64,000 nucleotides of DNA from Synechococcus sp. A18-25c. Its GTDB lineage: Bacteria > Cyanobacteriota > Cyanobacteriia > PCC-6307 > Cyanobiaceae. The notes below the pieces were generated by a model. That model searched no databases and had not been told where the DNA came from. It was given only the letters and a program-made list of their open reading frames with translations. The stretch covers positions 1,922,001 to 1,986,000 of the forward strand of contig NZ_CP047957.1 in assembly GCF_014280035.1 (NCBI RefSeq), given 5' to 3'. Position numbers and translations under genes: made by a program. The stretch's first letter is position 1, and every line of letters begins with the position of its first letter. This document shows positions 1 to 9,075 of the stretch, one piece after another.

Positions 1-108
1 GGCGCGCACCACTTCATGGCCACCACGCTCAAGTTGCGACTGAATCGCAGTGGCTGTTTCGACAGCCAATGGCTTGCCATCATTGACGATCAGTCCTACC
101 CGGGGCAC
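1..108 (-). CDS. nadK: NAD kinase, N-terminal part (cut by window edge)
   Basis: Reading leftward from a GTG at 108 gives 36 residues that begin with PRVGLIVNDGKPLAVETA and stay open to the window edge. This matches the N-terminus of cyanobacterial ATP-dependent NAD kinases, which phosphorylate NAD to NADP in the cytoplasm. The catalytic GGDG motif lies outside the window. The 262 bp between this start and the next gene at 371 hold the divergent promoters and a weak 6-bp hairpin at 219-235; I see no gene there. The GTG start is inferred from the conserved N-terminus. Confidence 0.8.
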   Translation of the reverse strand, partial: MPRVGLIVNDGKPLAVETATAIQSQLERGGHEVVRA

Positions 109-370
109 CGATCGCAGCCAGCAACAGCCCGATCAGTTTATGAGAACACTTCGTCTCTCGACCACAGACTAAGGATTTGTGATTCAGCGCCAGCAGGAAC
201 GCAGCAGTGACGCAAGAGGCGCCCACTGAGGGCGCACCTCCGCCGAAGTGTCGACAGCGAGCCTCGTCCCATGGTGCGCCCATCCGCCCGTGATTTCGAT
301 CGAAGTGTCGACCAACTCGTCATTTCATGTCTATGAAAGAAAAAGCACCGTCCTCGAAGCAGCGACCTCC

Positions 371-2383
371 ATGCAAGCCCTTAAAACCCTTGGACGCGCC
401 CTCGCCCTGAGTGCATTGGCTGTCGGGGCAGCAACAGGATCTGTCGAAGCCCTAGGGCATTCAACATTGAAAGGGCAGATCTCCCTGAAAGGTCAGCCGG
501 TGAGCGGCTCATCCATCACCCTCTGGCAAACCCAGGCCGGCCAATCCCCCAAACAACTGAGCACCCATCGCTCGACCAAAAGCGGTGCGTTCAGTGTCAA
601 GGTTCGAGCCACGCCAGGGGTCGTCCACTATCTCGTGGCCCAGGGGGGCGAGATCGGCGGATCCAGCGCCGACCAGCTCACCATGCTCACGGTGCTCGGA
701 GGAGATGAGAATCAGCAGGTGGCCATCAACGAGCTCACCACCGTTGGATCCGTTTGGCCCAATGCGCAGTTGCTTAAAGGCACAGCGTTGGAGGGGAGCC
801 AAAGCGCTTTAACGATCGGTTCGAGCCAAGTTGAGAACCTGGTGGATCAGAGCACAGGTCGCTTTGGTGCAACGTTGCTGAAAAGCACCAACCTGCTGAA
901 TTCCGAAACCGCGGCTCGGATGAATGTGCTCTCAGATCTGGTTGCTTTGTGCGGGCAACCGCAGCAATCGCAAGGGTGCTATCAGCTGCTAGCACTGACG
1001 AATTCAGAGAACACGCTCTCGGCAATGACATCCATTGCCCGTCAACCCTGGAAGAACACCAGCGCGCTCTATGAGCTGTTCCAAAGCTCCTACCCGATCA
1101 ACCAAGCCACGCAGCTGCGCACAACAGCTACGGCTCCCTATCTGCTGTTTCAACCCAAAAGCTTTTCCCTTTCCCTGGTTTTCGACGGTGGCGGCGCTTT
1201 AGCCCTCGGGAAGTTGATGTTTGACGGAAAAGGAAGCATGTGGAGTGGAACCAACTGGATGCCAGGCTCTCAATCCGGCGTGGTGAACAACATCGGCGGC
1301 GGCATGACCCACTTCGGCCCCGGTGGCACTCCCCTCTCACCCGCCATTAGCGGCTACAACGGCCAAGGCATCAACGGTGTGGGCTGGGGGACTGGAGTCT
1401 CAGACAAATACGCCTGGGTTGGTGCGTTCAACAACAGGGTCGGGGTGTTTGATCTCAAAAACGGCAACGCCCTCGGACCAGCCACCATTGACGGGGAAGT
1501 GGGTCAACTTCAAGGCGTCGCCACGGCGCGCAATGGCGACGTTTGGATCGCCGACAACACGGGTAACCACATGATTCAGTTCCCCGGTGGTGATTACACC
1601 CAAGGGAAGCGCCACATCATTGATGGACTGCAAGCCCCCTTCGGTGTCGCCGTTGACGCTCGGAACAGAGTCTGGGTGAGCAGCAGTTACAACAACAAAC
1701 TCACCGTGTTTCCAGGGGACGCTCCTGATCAGGCCAAAACAATCGAAGTGAACCTTGGGGCGCGTGGTGTGGCCATTGACTCAACAGGGCACGTTTGGAT
1801 TGCCCAACAATCCAATTCACCTCAAGGAGCACTTCCTCCAGGCGGAAAAATGCCACCCAATATCCCCGCCAACGCACCACAACCCAAAACCATCATGCAA
1901 GAGTTTGAGGCGGGAGCTGAGTTCTATCTCTACAACCCCAACCTCACTCAGGCTGGGATGGTTGGTTTGATTGCACCCGATCTAACAGTAGTGAAGCAAA
2001 ACATCGCCAAGGGCACCGCGTATGTTCCCTGGGGAGTGACAATTGACGGCAACGACAATGTCTGGGTCGGTAATTTGTATGGTCAAAGCTTGATTCACAT
2101 CTGCGGCATCAATCCCGCCAATTGCCCTGAAGGAAAAACCACTGGCGATGTGATTCACAACTACCAGAGTGGTGTCATTCAAATCACCACCGATGTGATC
2201 ATTGATGATGCTGGAAACCTTTGGAGTGCCAACAACTGGTTTGATGGTGATGTTGTCATCAACCCCACCTACACAGGCCGCACCTCCACATTTGGAGGGG
2301 GTCAAGGATTCGTTGTGACCTATGGCGTCGCTGGACCGGTTCAAAACCCCCTGATCGGGCCTGTACGCAGGCCCAATTTTTAA
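371..2383 (+). CDS. Secreted beta-propeller protein with NHL/Vgb-like repeats
   Basis: The protein has 670 residues. An ATG at 371 is preferred because it opens a clear signal peptide (K-containing start, a hydrophobic ALALSALAVGAATG stretch and a small-residue cleavage site near residue 27). The frame is also open upstream to 248. The first ~290 residues show an Ig/carboxypeptidase-regulatory-like beta stretch and a Ser/Gln-rich region. The last ~350 residues contain recurring blade motifs such as DVWIADNTGN, RVWVSSSYNN, HVWIAQQSN, NVWVGNLYG and NLWSANNW, typical of NHL or streptogramin-lyase (Vgb) propellers. It is probably exported and binds a ligand or polymer; no enzymatic residues can be assigned. 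A terminator hairpin is built into its last codons. Family placement is firm at fold level only. Confidence 0.7.
   Translation: MQALKTLGRALALSALAVGAATGSVEALGHSTLKGQISLKGQPVSGSSITLWQTQAGQSPKQLSTHRSTKSGAFSVKVRATPGVVHYLVAQGGEIGGSSADQLTMLTVLGGDENQQVAINELTTVGSVWPNAQLLKGTALEGSQSALTIGSSQVENLVDQSTGRFGATLLKSTNLLNSETAARMNVLSDLVALCGQPQQSQGCYQLLALTNSENTLSAMTSIARQPWKNTSALYELFQSSYPINQATQLRTTATAPYLLFQPKSFSLSLVFDGGGALALGKLMFDGKGSMWSGTNWMPGSQSGVVNNIGGGMTHFGPGGTPLSPAISGYNGQGINGVGWGTGVSDKYAWVGAFNNRVGVFDLKNGNALGPATIDGEVGQLQGVATARNGDVWIADNTGNHMIQFPGGDYTQGKRHIIDGLQAPFGVAVDARNRVWVSSSYNNKLTVFPGDAPDQAKTIEVNLGARGVAIDSTGHVWIAQQSNSPQGALPPGGKMPPNIPANAPQPKTIMQEFEAGAEFYLYNPNLTQAGMVGLIAPDLTVVKQNIAKGTAYVPWGVTIDGNDNVWVGNLYGQSLIHICGINPANCPEGKTTGDVIHNYQSGVIQITTDVIIDDAGNLWSANNWFDGDVVINPTYTGRTSTFGGGQGFVVTYGVAGPVQNPLIGPVRRPNF
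2357..2381 (+). terminator. Rho-independent terminator inside the end of the NHL gene
   Basis: A perfect 7-bp stem (GGGCCTG with CAGGCCC) closes a TACG loop and is followed by AATTTTT. It lies within the last codons of the upstream CDS, so the T-run overlaps the stop codon. Confidence 0.75.
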
Positions 2384-2391
2384 AGGATTGA

Positions 2392-3000
2392 TTAGCCAAC
2401 AGGGCTCAACGGTCTGTTGGGCCTGAGGTGACCAATCCAGCGGATCACCAGGAGAAGCACGGTGAATCCAAGGAAGGGAGCATAAAAATCAGTGGGGCCC
2501 TGCTTGATGTGGCTCACATAGGTGAGAAAAAATTGAGCCCAGAGCCAATAGGAGCCGATGACGTGCAGTCGCTTCCAGTGCTTCATCCCCATCCACCGCT
2601 GGGCGGCATTGGATGACGTCAGTGCCATCAGGGCAACAAAGAAATAGCCGACCCCTCCTAGCAGCCACTTGCCAGCCGACTGCTCACTGAGAAAGGGATC
2701 AGGGAAGTCAAACGACATTGTCACGATCAACGCCAGATGAATCGCATGGGACGACGCGAAACTCAATCCAATCCAACGCCGGTTTTGAAGCATCCATCGA
2801 CTGGCAGTCGATGGCCAGAGGCGATGCACACTCGAAGCCACAAAAGCCATCGAAAACAGTGCCAGGGAACTTCGGCCAGTGGCATCAATTCCTGCCTTCA
2901 CTGAGGTTGCCGTCCAACCAGAAACACCGAAATGCAAACCAAGCCCGGCTCCGATGACGAGGGTGGCCAAGGCCGTCAGCCGCCATCCAAGACGTGCCAT
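2392..3000 (-). CDS. Ferric-reductase-like transmembrane (haem b) protein
   Basis: The protein has 202 residues, with about five to six hydrophobic helices. Histidines occur in the second half of helical segments (SSHAIHLALI and WKRLHVIGSYW), the spacing expected for b-type haem ligands in the ferric-reductase-like transmembrane domain shared by MsrQ/YedZ and FRE/NOX proteins. There is no FAD or NAD domain, so any electron donor or acceptor must be another protein. It is convergent with the NHL gene, 8 nt away, and upstream of pheS on the same strand but 109 nt from it. A role in membrane electron transfer or methionine-sulfoxide repair is inference; no MsrP partner is visible in the window. 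Confidence 0.6.
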   Translation of the reverse strand: MARLGWRLTALATLVIGAGLGLHFGVSGWTATSVKAGIDATGRSSLALFSMAFVASSVHRLWPSTASRWMLQNRRWIGLSFASSHAIHLALIVTMSFDFPDPFLSEQSAGKWLLGGVGYFFVALMALTSSNAAQRWMGMKHWKRLHVIGSYWLWAQFFLTYVSHIKQGPTDFYAPFLGFTVLLLVIRWIGHLRPNRPLSPVG

Positions 3001-3109
3001 TGAGATTCACACAAAGGTCATTCCTAGGTGAATCGCTCAGTAATGCCAATGAATGTCAACAGCGAACCTGAGACGCATGAATGAGATCGAAACGAACGAT
3101 GAACGCCGC

Positions 3110-4117
3110 TTAAAACTGCTCAAGAAAGCGCAAATCACTGGTGTAAAGCCGGCGGATGTCATCAATGCCATGGCGCACCATGCAGAACCGCTCCACACCC
3201 AGGCCGGCCGCAAAACCGCTGTAACGCTCGGGATCCAGACCCAGACCCTCCAGCACAGCAGGATCGACCATGCCACAGCCCATCACTTCCAGCCAGCGGC
3301 CACGCCATTGCACATCCACCTCTGCGGAAGGCTCGGTGAAGGGGAAATAGCTGGCACGGAACCGCACCGGCAGATCACCGAAGAAGGCCTTGAGAAAGGC
3401 CATCACCGTGCCGCGCAGGTGGCTGAAATCCAAACCCTCATCGATCGCGAGCACCTCCACCTGGTGAAACACAGGGGAATGGGTGGCATCCACCGCATCA
3501 CGGCGATACACGCGGCCGGGAGCCACGATCCTTACCGGTGGTGCGTTGTTCTCAAGATGGCGGATCTGCACCGGTGAGGTGTGGGTGCGCAGCAGCAGGT
3601 TGTCTTTCAGATAAAAGGTGTCCTGCATGTCCCGGGCCGGATGGTCCGGTGGAATGTTCAGCGCGGTGAAATTGTGATGGTCGGTTTCCACCTCTGGGCC
3701 TTCCTCCACCTGATATCCCAGTCCGCAGAACAGATCAACGATCTCCTCTGTGGTGGAGATCAGGGGGTGACGGTGCCCCATCGGTGTTCCCTGGGCGGTC
3801 GCTGTGACATCCAGAGTTTCGGCAGCGATGCGCGCCTCCATGGCGGCCTGTTTCACCGCCTGCAAACGATCACCCAGCAATGACTGCACTTGGGTCTTGA
3901 GCACGTTCGCCCGCTGCCCTACCAAAGGCCGTTCATTGCCAGGCAACTTGCCCATCGCACCAAGCACACCGGAGAGCCGGCCCTTCTTGCCGAGCAAGCC
4001 GACACGCAACTGCTCAAGCGCCTCGGCATCCGCAGCTGCTGCAATGGCTTCGGCGGCCTCAGCTTCCAGCGCATCGAGCTGATCGGTGAGCTGCTGCAGG
4101 GTGATGGTGGCGCTCAC
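3110..4117 (-). CDS. pheS: Phenylalanyl-tRNA synthetase alpha subunit
   Basis: The protein has 335 residues, the normal length for a bacterial PheS. It charges tRNA-Phe with phenylalanine as an alpha2beta2 enzyme with PheT, which is not in the window. The N-terminal coiled-coil arm (about residues 1-85) is followed by the class II catalytic core, with motif 2 around [10 protein letters not shown] and [17 protein letters not shown] and motif 3 near [18 protein letters not shown]. The ATG at 4117 fits the usual N-terminus. surE is divergent with 74 nt between starts. Confidence 0.95.
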   Translation of the reverse strand: MSATITLQQLTDQLDALEAEAAEAIAAAADAEALEQLRVGLLGKKGRLSGVLGAMGKLPGNERPLVGQRANVLKTQVQSLLGDRLQAVKQAAMEARIAAETLDVTATAQGTPMGHRHPLISTTEEIVDLFCGLGYQVEEGPEVETDHHNFTALNIPPDHPARDMQDTFYLKDNLLLRTHTSPVQIRHLENNAPPVRIVAPGRVYRRDAVDATHSPVFHQVEVLAIDEGLDFSHLRGTVMAFLKAFFGDLPVRFRASYFPFTEPSAEVDVQWRGRWLEVMGCGMVDPAVLEGLGLDPERYSGFAAGLGVERFCMVRHGIDDIRRLYTSDLRFLEQF

Positions 4118-4191
4118 AGCTTTGGGAAGACGGCAGCTGACTGTAAGCAGTGGTCACGACTAGGTTCGCCCCACAGGCTCTTGCAACCCCG

Positions 4192-5001
4192 ATGGCCCCG
4201 CTGAGGATCCTGATCAGCAATGACGACGGCGTGTTTGCCGACGGCATCAAAGCCCTGGCCTTAGCCGCCGCCGGCCGTGGCCACCAAGTGACAGTGGTCT
4301 GTCCTGACAAGGAGCGCTCCGCCACTGGCCACGGGCTCACCCTGCAGCAACCGATCCGAGCCGAGCGCGCTGACCAGTTGTTTGGCAACGGCATCACCGC
4401 CTGGGCCTGCAGCGGCACACCAGCTGATTGTGTGAAGTTGGCACTGTTCGAACTTTTGGATGCACCACCAGACCTGGTGCTTTCGGGCATCAACCACGGT
4501 CCCAATCTCGGCACCGACGTGTTCTGTTCCGGCACCGTGGCTGCTGCCATGGAGGGTACGCTCGAGCAGCGGCCCGCCATGGCTGTGAGCAGCGCCTGCT
4601 TCAAGTGGCGCGATTTCGAGGGGGCCGCACAGATTGCTGTTGACGCCGCCGAATCAGCACTCCGGGAAGGCTGGCCAGAGAACCTCCTGCTCAATCTCAA
4701 CCTGCCGCCCTGCAGGGCGGAGACCATGGGACCGATGCGCTGGACCCGTCTGTCGATCCGTCGTTACGACGAACAGTTCAGCCCACGCAAAGACCCCCAG
4801 GGACGCACGTATTACTGGCTCGCCGGTGAAGTGGTGGAAGATCTGGAATCAGGCGGCGACGGCCCCCGTGATTGGCCCACGGATGTGGCTCAGATCGAAG
4901 CGAACGCCCCGTCACTCACCCCCATCCAGCCAGAGCTGTTCTGGCGCGGCTCCCTGGGCAGCCTTCCGCAACTGGAATTAGGAGGTCAGCGAGTGCGGTA
5001 A
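4192..5001 (+). CDS. surE: 5'/3'-nucleotidase SurE
   Basis: The protein has 269 residues when started at the ATG at 4192, so that it begins [13 protein letters not shown]; the frame is open to 4150. SurE is a divalent-metal-dependent nucleoside monophosphate phosphatase implicated in stationary-phase survival. The metal-binding NDDG motif at residues 10-13, SGINHGPN near residue 100 and GTVAAAMEG are all present. Its 3' end overlaps the convergent DUF3611 gene by 16 nt. Confidence 0.93.
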   Translation: MAPLRILISNDDGVFADGIKALALAAAGRGHQVTVVCPDKERSATGHGLTLQQPIRAERADQLFGNGITAWACSGTPADCVKLALFELLDAPPDLVLSGINHGPNLGTDVFCSGTVAAAMEGTLEQRPAMAVSSACFKWRDFEGAAQIAVDAAESALREGWPENLLLNLNLPPCRAETMGPMRWTRLSIRRYDEQFSPRKDPQGRTYYWLAGEVVEDLESGGDGPRDWPTDVAQIEANAPSLTPIQPELFWRGSLGSLPQLELGGQRVR

Positions 5002-5546
5002 ATCCGCTGCAGCAACCACAGCGAGAACAACAAGCCGATCAGGTGCGCGAACAACACCTGGGTGTTGCTCAACACCGAAAGCATCTCCAGCGAGGTGATT
5101 GCCAGGTTTTCAGCCACTCCCTGGCCACCAATGGCAATGCCGGGGGTCTGCTGGGACGCTTGAACAAACAAGGCACCCGCGAGCGACTGATACCCCACTG
5201 CCGCGAACACCAAGCCGAGCAGATCGGCCAAGATTCCGCGCTTGATCAACCGACTGGCTTCGCCCCGGCTGGGACGCGCCCCACTGTCGAGTGCGCGACC
5301 TAGGCGCACGATCAGCCATCCCTGCCAGAGGCTGAACAGCAGCACCAAAAACGACAGGGTGGTGAGCGACAGGCCAGGGCTCAGGCCCACAGCCCGATCG
5401 GCATTGCGGGAGAGGCTGCCGCCGATGTTGTTGAACATCAGCACCCCGACCACCACCACGCCGAGGGCGGTCTGAATCCAGAAGCGGATCCAAGCGGTGC
5501 GGCGCAGGCCGAGGGCCAGCAACTGGAAGTCGAGCCGATCAGCCAT
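4986..5546 (-). CDS. DUF3611 family membrane protein (TIC21/PIC1-like)
   Basis: The protein has 186 residues and four predicted transmembrane helices (residues ~20-40, 60-80, 115-135 and 155-180). The [18 protein letters not shown] opening and the overall layout match DUF3611, the cyanobacterial family that includes chloroplast TIC21/PIC1, proposed to act in protein import or iron transport in the inner envelope. The function in cyanobacteria is unsettled. It is divergent from ribF (47 nt between starts) and overlaps the surE stop. Confidence 0.75.
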   Translation of the reverse strand: MADRLDFQLLALGLRRTAWIRFWIQTALGVVVVGVLMFNNIGGSLSRNADRAVGLSPGLSLTTLSFLVLLFSLWQGWLIVRLGRALDSGARPSRGEASRLIKRGILADLLGLVFAAVGYQSLAGALFVQASQQTPGIAIGGQGVAENLAITSLEMLSVLSNTQVLFAHLIGLLFSLWLLQRIYRTR

Positions 5547-5593
5547 GCGGGCGTGGAGGTCTGTCGTCCAAACTTGCCATCAACCACCGCACC

Positions 5594-6532
5594 GTGCACG
5601 GCCCGTTGATCCCTCTCTGCTCGCCACAGCAGGCCTGCACGCCCACCGCCCTTGCTCTGGGCAGCTTCGATGGCCTGCATGCCGGACACCGGCGGGTGAT
5701 CGATGCCGTGTGCCGCGAGCCGGCCGGCGGCATCCCCACCGTGGTGAGCTTCTGGCCTCACCCCCGAGAGGTGCTGCATGGGGAGCCAAGACTGCGCCTC
5801 GACCTGCCTGAGGAAAAACTGAATCTTCTGGCCCCCCTGGGCATCCAGCAACTGGTGCTGGTGCCCTTCAACCGGGAGCTGGCGCAGCTGAGTGCCAGCC
5901 GCTTCGTGGAGGAGATGCTGATCGGAACTCTGCAGGCACGTCACATCGCTGTGGGGGCCAACTTCCGCTTTGGCCGCGGTCGCGAAGGCGGAGCCGAAAC
6001 ATTGAAGGCGCTGGCGGAAGCCGCCGGCGTGCGTGTAACCGTCGTGCCGATCCTGGAGGATCCAGGTGGCCGTATGAGCAGCAGCCGGATTCGCCAGGCC
6101 CTCAGCGAGGGTGACCTGATCACTGCGCGCGAGCTGCTCCAGCGGGCCTATCAATTTCAGGGAACCGTCGTTCAGGGCCGAGGCCTTGGCCATCAGCTCG
6201 GCTGGCCCACCGCCAATCTTCAGGTGGATGGGCGCAAGTTTTTACCGGGACTGGGGGTGTACGCGGCCTGGGCCTGGGTGGATGGTGAAAACGCTGCATT
6301 GCCCGCCGTAATGAACCTCGGACCGCAACCCACCGTCGACCCCGACTCGCCCTCCGCCGTGGAGGTGCATCTGCTCGACACAAGGCGGGACCTAGAGGGG
6401 CGCACCCTCAGGGTGGAGCCCGTGGAACGGCTGCGGGGCCAGTGCCGCTTCTCTGGCCTGGAGGAACTCAGTGCGCAGATCAGTCGCGATGCCCAGCAGG
6501 CACGAGAGCGACTTCAGGAAACGGCGGGGTAA
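5594..6532 (+). CDS. ribF: Bifunctional riboflavin kinase / FAD synthetase
   Basis: The protein has 312 residues from a GTG at 5594; an in-frame TTG at 5606 is an equally plausible start. The N-terminal FMN adenylyltransferase domain shows ALGSFDGLHAGHR, the nucleotidyl-transferase HxGH-type motif, and SSSRIRQAL. The C-terminal flavokinase domain (from ~185) shows GRGLGHQLGWPTANL. It converts riboflavin to FMN and then FAD in the cytosol. The 3' end overlaps a convergent small gene by 19 nt. Confidence 0.93.
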   Translation: MHGPLIPLCSPQQACTPTALALGSFDGLHAGHRRVIDAVCREPAGGIPTVVSFWPHPREVLHGEPRLRLDLPEEKLNLLAPLGIQQLVLVPFNRELAQLSASRFVEEMLIGTLQARHIAVGANFRFGRGREGGAETLKALAEAAGVRVTVVPILEDPGGRMSSSRIRQALSEGDLITARELLQRAYQFQGTVVQGRGLGHQLGWPTANLQVDGRKFLPGLGVYAAWAWVDGENAALPAVMNLGPQPTVDPDSPSAVEVHLLDTRRDLEGRTLRVEPVERLRGQCRFSGLEELSAQISRDAQQARERLQETAG

Positions 6533-6633
6533 GCGTTGGACAACCCCCAAACGATGAAGACGCCGATGCTGCCAAGCAGGATGATTCCCCAGACCAGCAC
6601 GTGCATCGTGCTTTCAGATCCACCGTTCTCCAT
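6514..6633 (-). CDS. Small single-helix membrane protein (39 aa)
   Basis: An ATG at 6633 gives 39 residues: a short polar start, one hydrophobic helix (VLVWGIILLGSIGVFIVWGL, residues ~12-31) and a short tail. The composition and length resemble small single-span membrane proteins common in picocyanobacteria. The gene is too short for family assignment. It overlaps the ribF 3' end by 19 nt and is divergent from thiE by 35 nt. The clean transmembrane segment and tight fit between genes support it being real. Confidence 0.6.
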   Translation of the reverse strand: MENGGSESTMHVLVWGIILLGSIGVFIVWGLSNAYPAVS

Positions 6634-6668
6634 CGCCGCCCCAGGCATGAGATTCTGCCCAGAGTGCC

Positions 6669-7730
6669 ATGGAACCGATGCCTGTCGCCCCCAGCACTGA
6701 GCCACGTGTTGCAAGGCTGATCGACGCCAACCTGGACAGGGCCCGTGAGGGACTGCGGGTGATCGAGGACTGGTGCCGCTTCGGGCTGGACCGCGAGGAC
6801 CTTGTGGTGCCCCTGAAAGATTGGCGCCAGCAGCTCGGATTGCTACATGCGGATTTGTATCGGCAGGCACGCTCCACCGCCACCGACACCGCTGCTGGCC
6901 TCAGCCACCCAGCGCAGCAGACACGCACGGACAGCAGCCAGGTGGTGAAGGCCAATGCCAGTCGTGTGCAGGAAGCCCTACGGGTGATCGAGGAGTTTGC
7001 CCGCACCACTGACGCCCCCCTGGCCGCCACAGCAGCCACGGTGCGTTACGCCCTCTATGACCTTGAAGTGCGCATCCTTGAGGCCTGCGCTTACAACCGT
7101 CGGCGTCAGCAGTTAGAGGGGGCCAAGCTCTGCTTGATCACCGACCCAGGTTTTGATGGCAACAGCAGCGCGATGCTGAAGCGGGTGGAGGCGGCTTTGA
7201 ACGCTGGCATCACCCTGGTGCAATACCGGAGAAAGCAGGGCGACGATCGGTTGCGACTTCAGGAGGCCAGGCAACTCGCTGAGTTGTGCCGCCGTCACCA
7301 AGCCCTGTTCATCGTCAACGACCGCATCGATCTTGCACTCCTGGTGAATGCCGATGGCGTGCATCTCGGCCAAGACGACCTGCCCCATGCAGAAGCGCGT
7401 GAGCTGCTGGGTAGCGACAAGCTGATTGGTCGCAGCACCCACCGGCTTGAGCATCTGATGAAGGCCCAAGACGACGGTGCTGACTACGTCGGAGTTGGGC
7501 CTGTGTTTGCCACCCGCACCAAAGCCGGCCGGACCCCTGCAGGACTCGATTGGGTGCGCAATGCCCATGCGGCCGCCACGGTGCCCTGGTTCGCCATCGG
7601 TGGCATTGACGCCAGCACGATTGCCGAAGTTCGTGCGGCCGGCGCCTCCCGCGTTGCCGTAGTGAGCGCGATCATGGCGGCTGATGACCCTGTAGAGGCC
7701 AGCCAGCAGCTGCTCCACCAGCTCGCCTGA
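6669..7730 (+). CDS. thiE: Thiamine-phosphate synthase, two-domain cyanobacterial type
   Basis: The protein has 353 residues, longer than the ~210 of a typical ThiE. The N-terminal ~135 residues form the helical domain seen in cyanobacterial enzymes (ARLIDANLDRAREGLRVIEDWCRF). The C-terminal part is the TIM-barrel thiamine-phosphate synthase, with TLVQYRRK, IVNDRIDLALLVNADGVHLGQDDL and a phosphate-binding AIGGIDAS. It joins the HMP-PP and thiazole-phosphate moieties. It is followed at 56 nt by thiS in the same direction. Confidence 0.93.
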   Translation: MEPMPVAPSTEPRVARLIDANLDRAREGLRVIEDWCRFGLDREDLVVPLKDWRQQLGLLHADLYRQARSTATDTAAGLSHPAQQTRTDSSQVVKANASRVQEALRVIEEFARTTDAPLAATAATVRYALYDLEVRILEACAYNRRRQQLEGAKLCLITDPGFDGNSSAMLKRVEAALNAGITLVQYRRKQGDDRLRLQEARQLAELCRRHQALFIVNDRIDLALLVNADGVHLGQDDLPHAEARELLGSDKLIGRSTHRLEHLMKAQDDGADYVGVGPVFATRTKAGRTPAGLDWVRNAHAAATVPWFAIGGIDASTIAEVRAAGASRVAVVSAIMAADDPVEASQQLLHQLA

Positions 7731-7786
7731 GCTGGCCCTTCACGGCTGCATACCCCTTTTCCTGCTCCATCCCTCAGGTCCGACCC

Positions 7787-7993
7787 ATGCAGCTCAAGGT
7801 GAATGGTGAACAGCGCAATCTCGATGCAGGCCTGACACGCCTCAACCAAGTGATCGAAGCCCTCGGCCATCACCCCAAGTTGGTGGTGGTGGAATTCAAC
7901 GGGTTGATCCTCACGCCGGATCTCTGGGCGCAGCAGGCTGTAAAGGATGGTGACAGCCTCGAGATCGTCACCATCGTGGGCGGGGGTTCCTAG
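7787..7993 (+). CDS. thiS: Sulfur carrier protein ThiS
   Basis: The protein has 68 residues with a ubiquitin-like fold pattern (MQLKVNGEQR start, DGDSLEIVTIVGGGS end). ThiS carries the thiazole sulfur as a C-terminal thiocarboxylate after adenylation of its diglycine. Here the GGG is followed by one serine before the TAG, so the glycine is not strictly terminal. It lies downstream of thiE. Confidence 0.88.
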   Translation: MQLKVNGEQRNLDAGLTRLNQVIEALGHHPKLVVVEFNGLILTPDLWAQQAVKDGDSLEIVTIVGGGS

Positions 7994-8018
7994 AGTCTTT
8001 AAAGCTCTTCCCGCTGTT

Positions 8019-8981
8019 TTGGCCGATTCGCCGAACCGCTCGACCCGTCGTCTGCTGCGCCGTTGGCTTTCGGGCCTGATGGTGCCTGTGCTCCTGATTG
8101 GACTGCTGGTGCTGATGCCACAGCCCAGCGAAGCAGCACGGGGTGGCCGCATCGGAGGTGGCAGCTTCCGCGCTCCCTCGATGCCGCGAAGCGGCGGCTA
8201 CGGAAGTGGTGGCATGGGCGGTGGCTACAGCCGCGGTTACGGCGGCGGCGGCTTCGGTTTCCCTTTCATCATTCCGATCTTTGGCCTCGGTGGCGGCGGC
8301 CTGCTGCCCTTCTTGTTGCTGATGGGCATCGTGGGGGTTCTGGTGAATGCGGCGCGGGGTGCAGGATCCGGGAGCCGCGTCGCCGTCGGTGGCTATGACA
8401 ATCCACGCGAAATCTCCGGTGGTCCGGTCTCGCTGCTGCAGCTCCAGATGGGCCTTCTGGCCAGTGCCAAGGATTTGCAAACCGACCTGCGACAGCTGGC
8501 GGCCAGTGCTGACACCAGCAGCTCCTCTGGACTGCAACGGGTCCTGCAGGACACCACCTTGGCCTTACTGCGGCAACCCGACCTCTGGGTTTACGCCAAT
8601 GTGGAATCAGGCAGCGTTCCGTTCAATGCAGCGGAATCCACCTTCAACCGTCTGTCGATGACCGAGCGCAGCAAGTTGCGCGAAGAACTCACAACCAATG
8701 TTGGTGGTGTTCGCTCATCCGCAGCGACACTGAGCAGTCGCGGCGATGCCGATGCCACCAACGAATTCATCGTGGTGACCGTGCTGGTGGCCAGCCGTCA
8801 GGCGGTGAACCTGAAAAAAGCCGACACCAGCGAACAACTGCGGGAATCACTGCGCATCCTCGGCTCAACCGCCTCCAGTGACCTCATGGCTCTGGAAGTG
8901 ATCTGGCAACCCGATGGCTCAGGAGATGTGCTCAGCGCCGAAGAACTCGTCACGGCCTATCCAAACCTTCAACACCTTTGA
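8019..8981 (+). CDS. DUF1517 family membrane protein
   Basis: The protein has about 320 residues. The start is uncertain: the frame extends from 7947 inside thiS, and a TTG at 8019 is a reasonable choice 25 nt after thiS. A first transmembrane segment (LMVPVLLIGLLVLMP) ends in a lumen-style QPSEAA. A Gly/Ser/Arg-rich linker, a second hydrophobic block (FPFIIPIFGLGGGGLLPFLLLMGIVGVLV) and a soluble C-terminal domain follow, as in the DUF1517 proteins of cyanobacteria and plastids. The function is unknown; the soluble domain resembles a protein-interaction module. Confidence 0.8.
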   Translation: MADSPNRSTRRLLRRWLSGLMVPVLLIGLLVLMPQPSEAARGGRIGGGSFRAPSMPRSGGYGSGGMGGGYSRGYGGGGFGFPFIIPIFGLGGGGLLPFLLLMGIVGVLVNAARGAGSGSRVAVGGYDNPREISGGPVSLLQLQMGLLASAKDLQTDLRQLAASADTSSSSGLQRVLQDTTLALLRQPDLWVYANVESGSVPFNAAESTFNRLSMTERSKLREELTTNVGGVRSSAATLSSRGDADATNEFIVVTVLVASRQAVNLKKADTSEQLRESLRILGSTASSDLMALEVIWQPDGSGDVLSAEELVTAYPNLQHL

Positions 8982-9035
8982 ATCTCCCTTCAGAAAGCCT
9001 TCGGATTCCAAGGAATTTCTTTGCATTCACGACTG

Positions 9036-9072
9036 CAATCTGTCGATACGTTGAATCCGTTTCGACAGATTG
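9036..9072. repeat. 11-bp perfect inverted repeat upstream of a small ORF
   Basis: CAATCTGTCGA (9036-9046) is matched by TCGACAGATTG (9062-9072) across a 15-nt spacer. The right arm ends 3 nt before the GTG of the following small ORF. No T-run follows, so it is not a standard terminator. It could be an operator or an mRNA hairpin over the start. Confidence 0.7.
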
Positions 9073-9075
9073 ATT

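Noticed and set aside
219-235. 6-bp GC hairpin upstream of the propeller gene
   Set aside because: Short and without a T-run or neighbouring stop codon; no evidence of function.
6634-6668. Possible TPP riboswitch before thiE
   Set aside because: Only 35 nt separate the divergent starts and none of the conserved THI-box segments are present.
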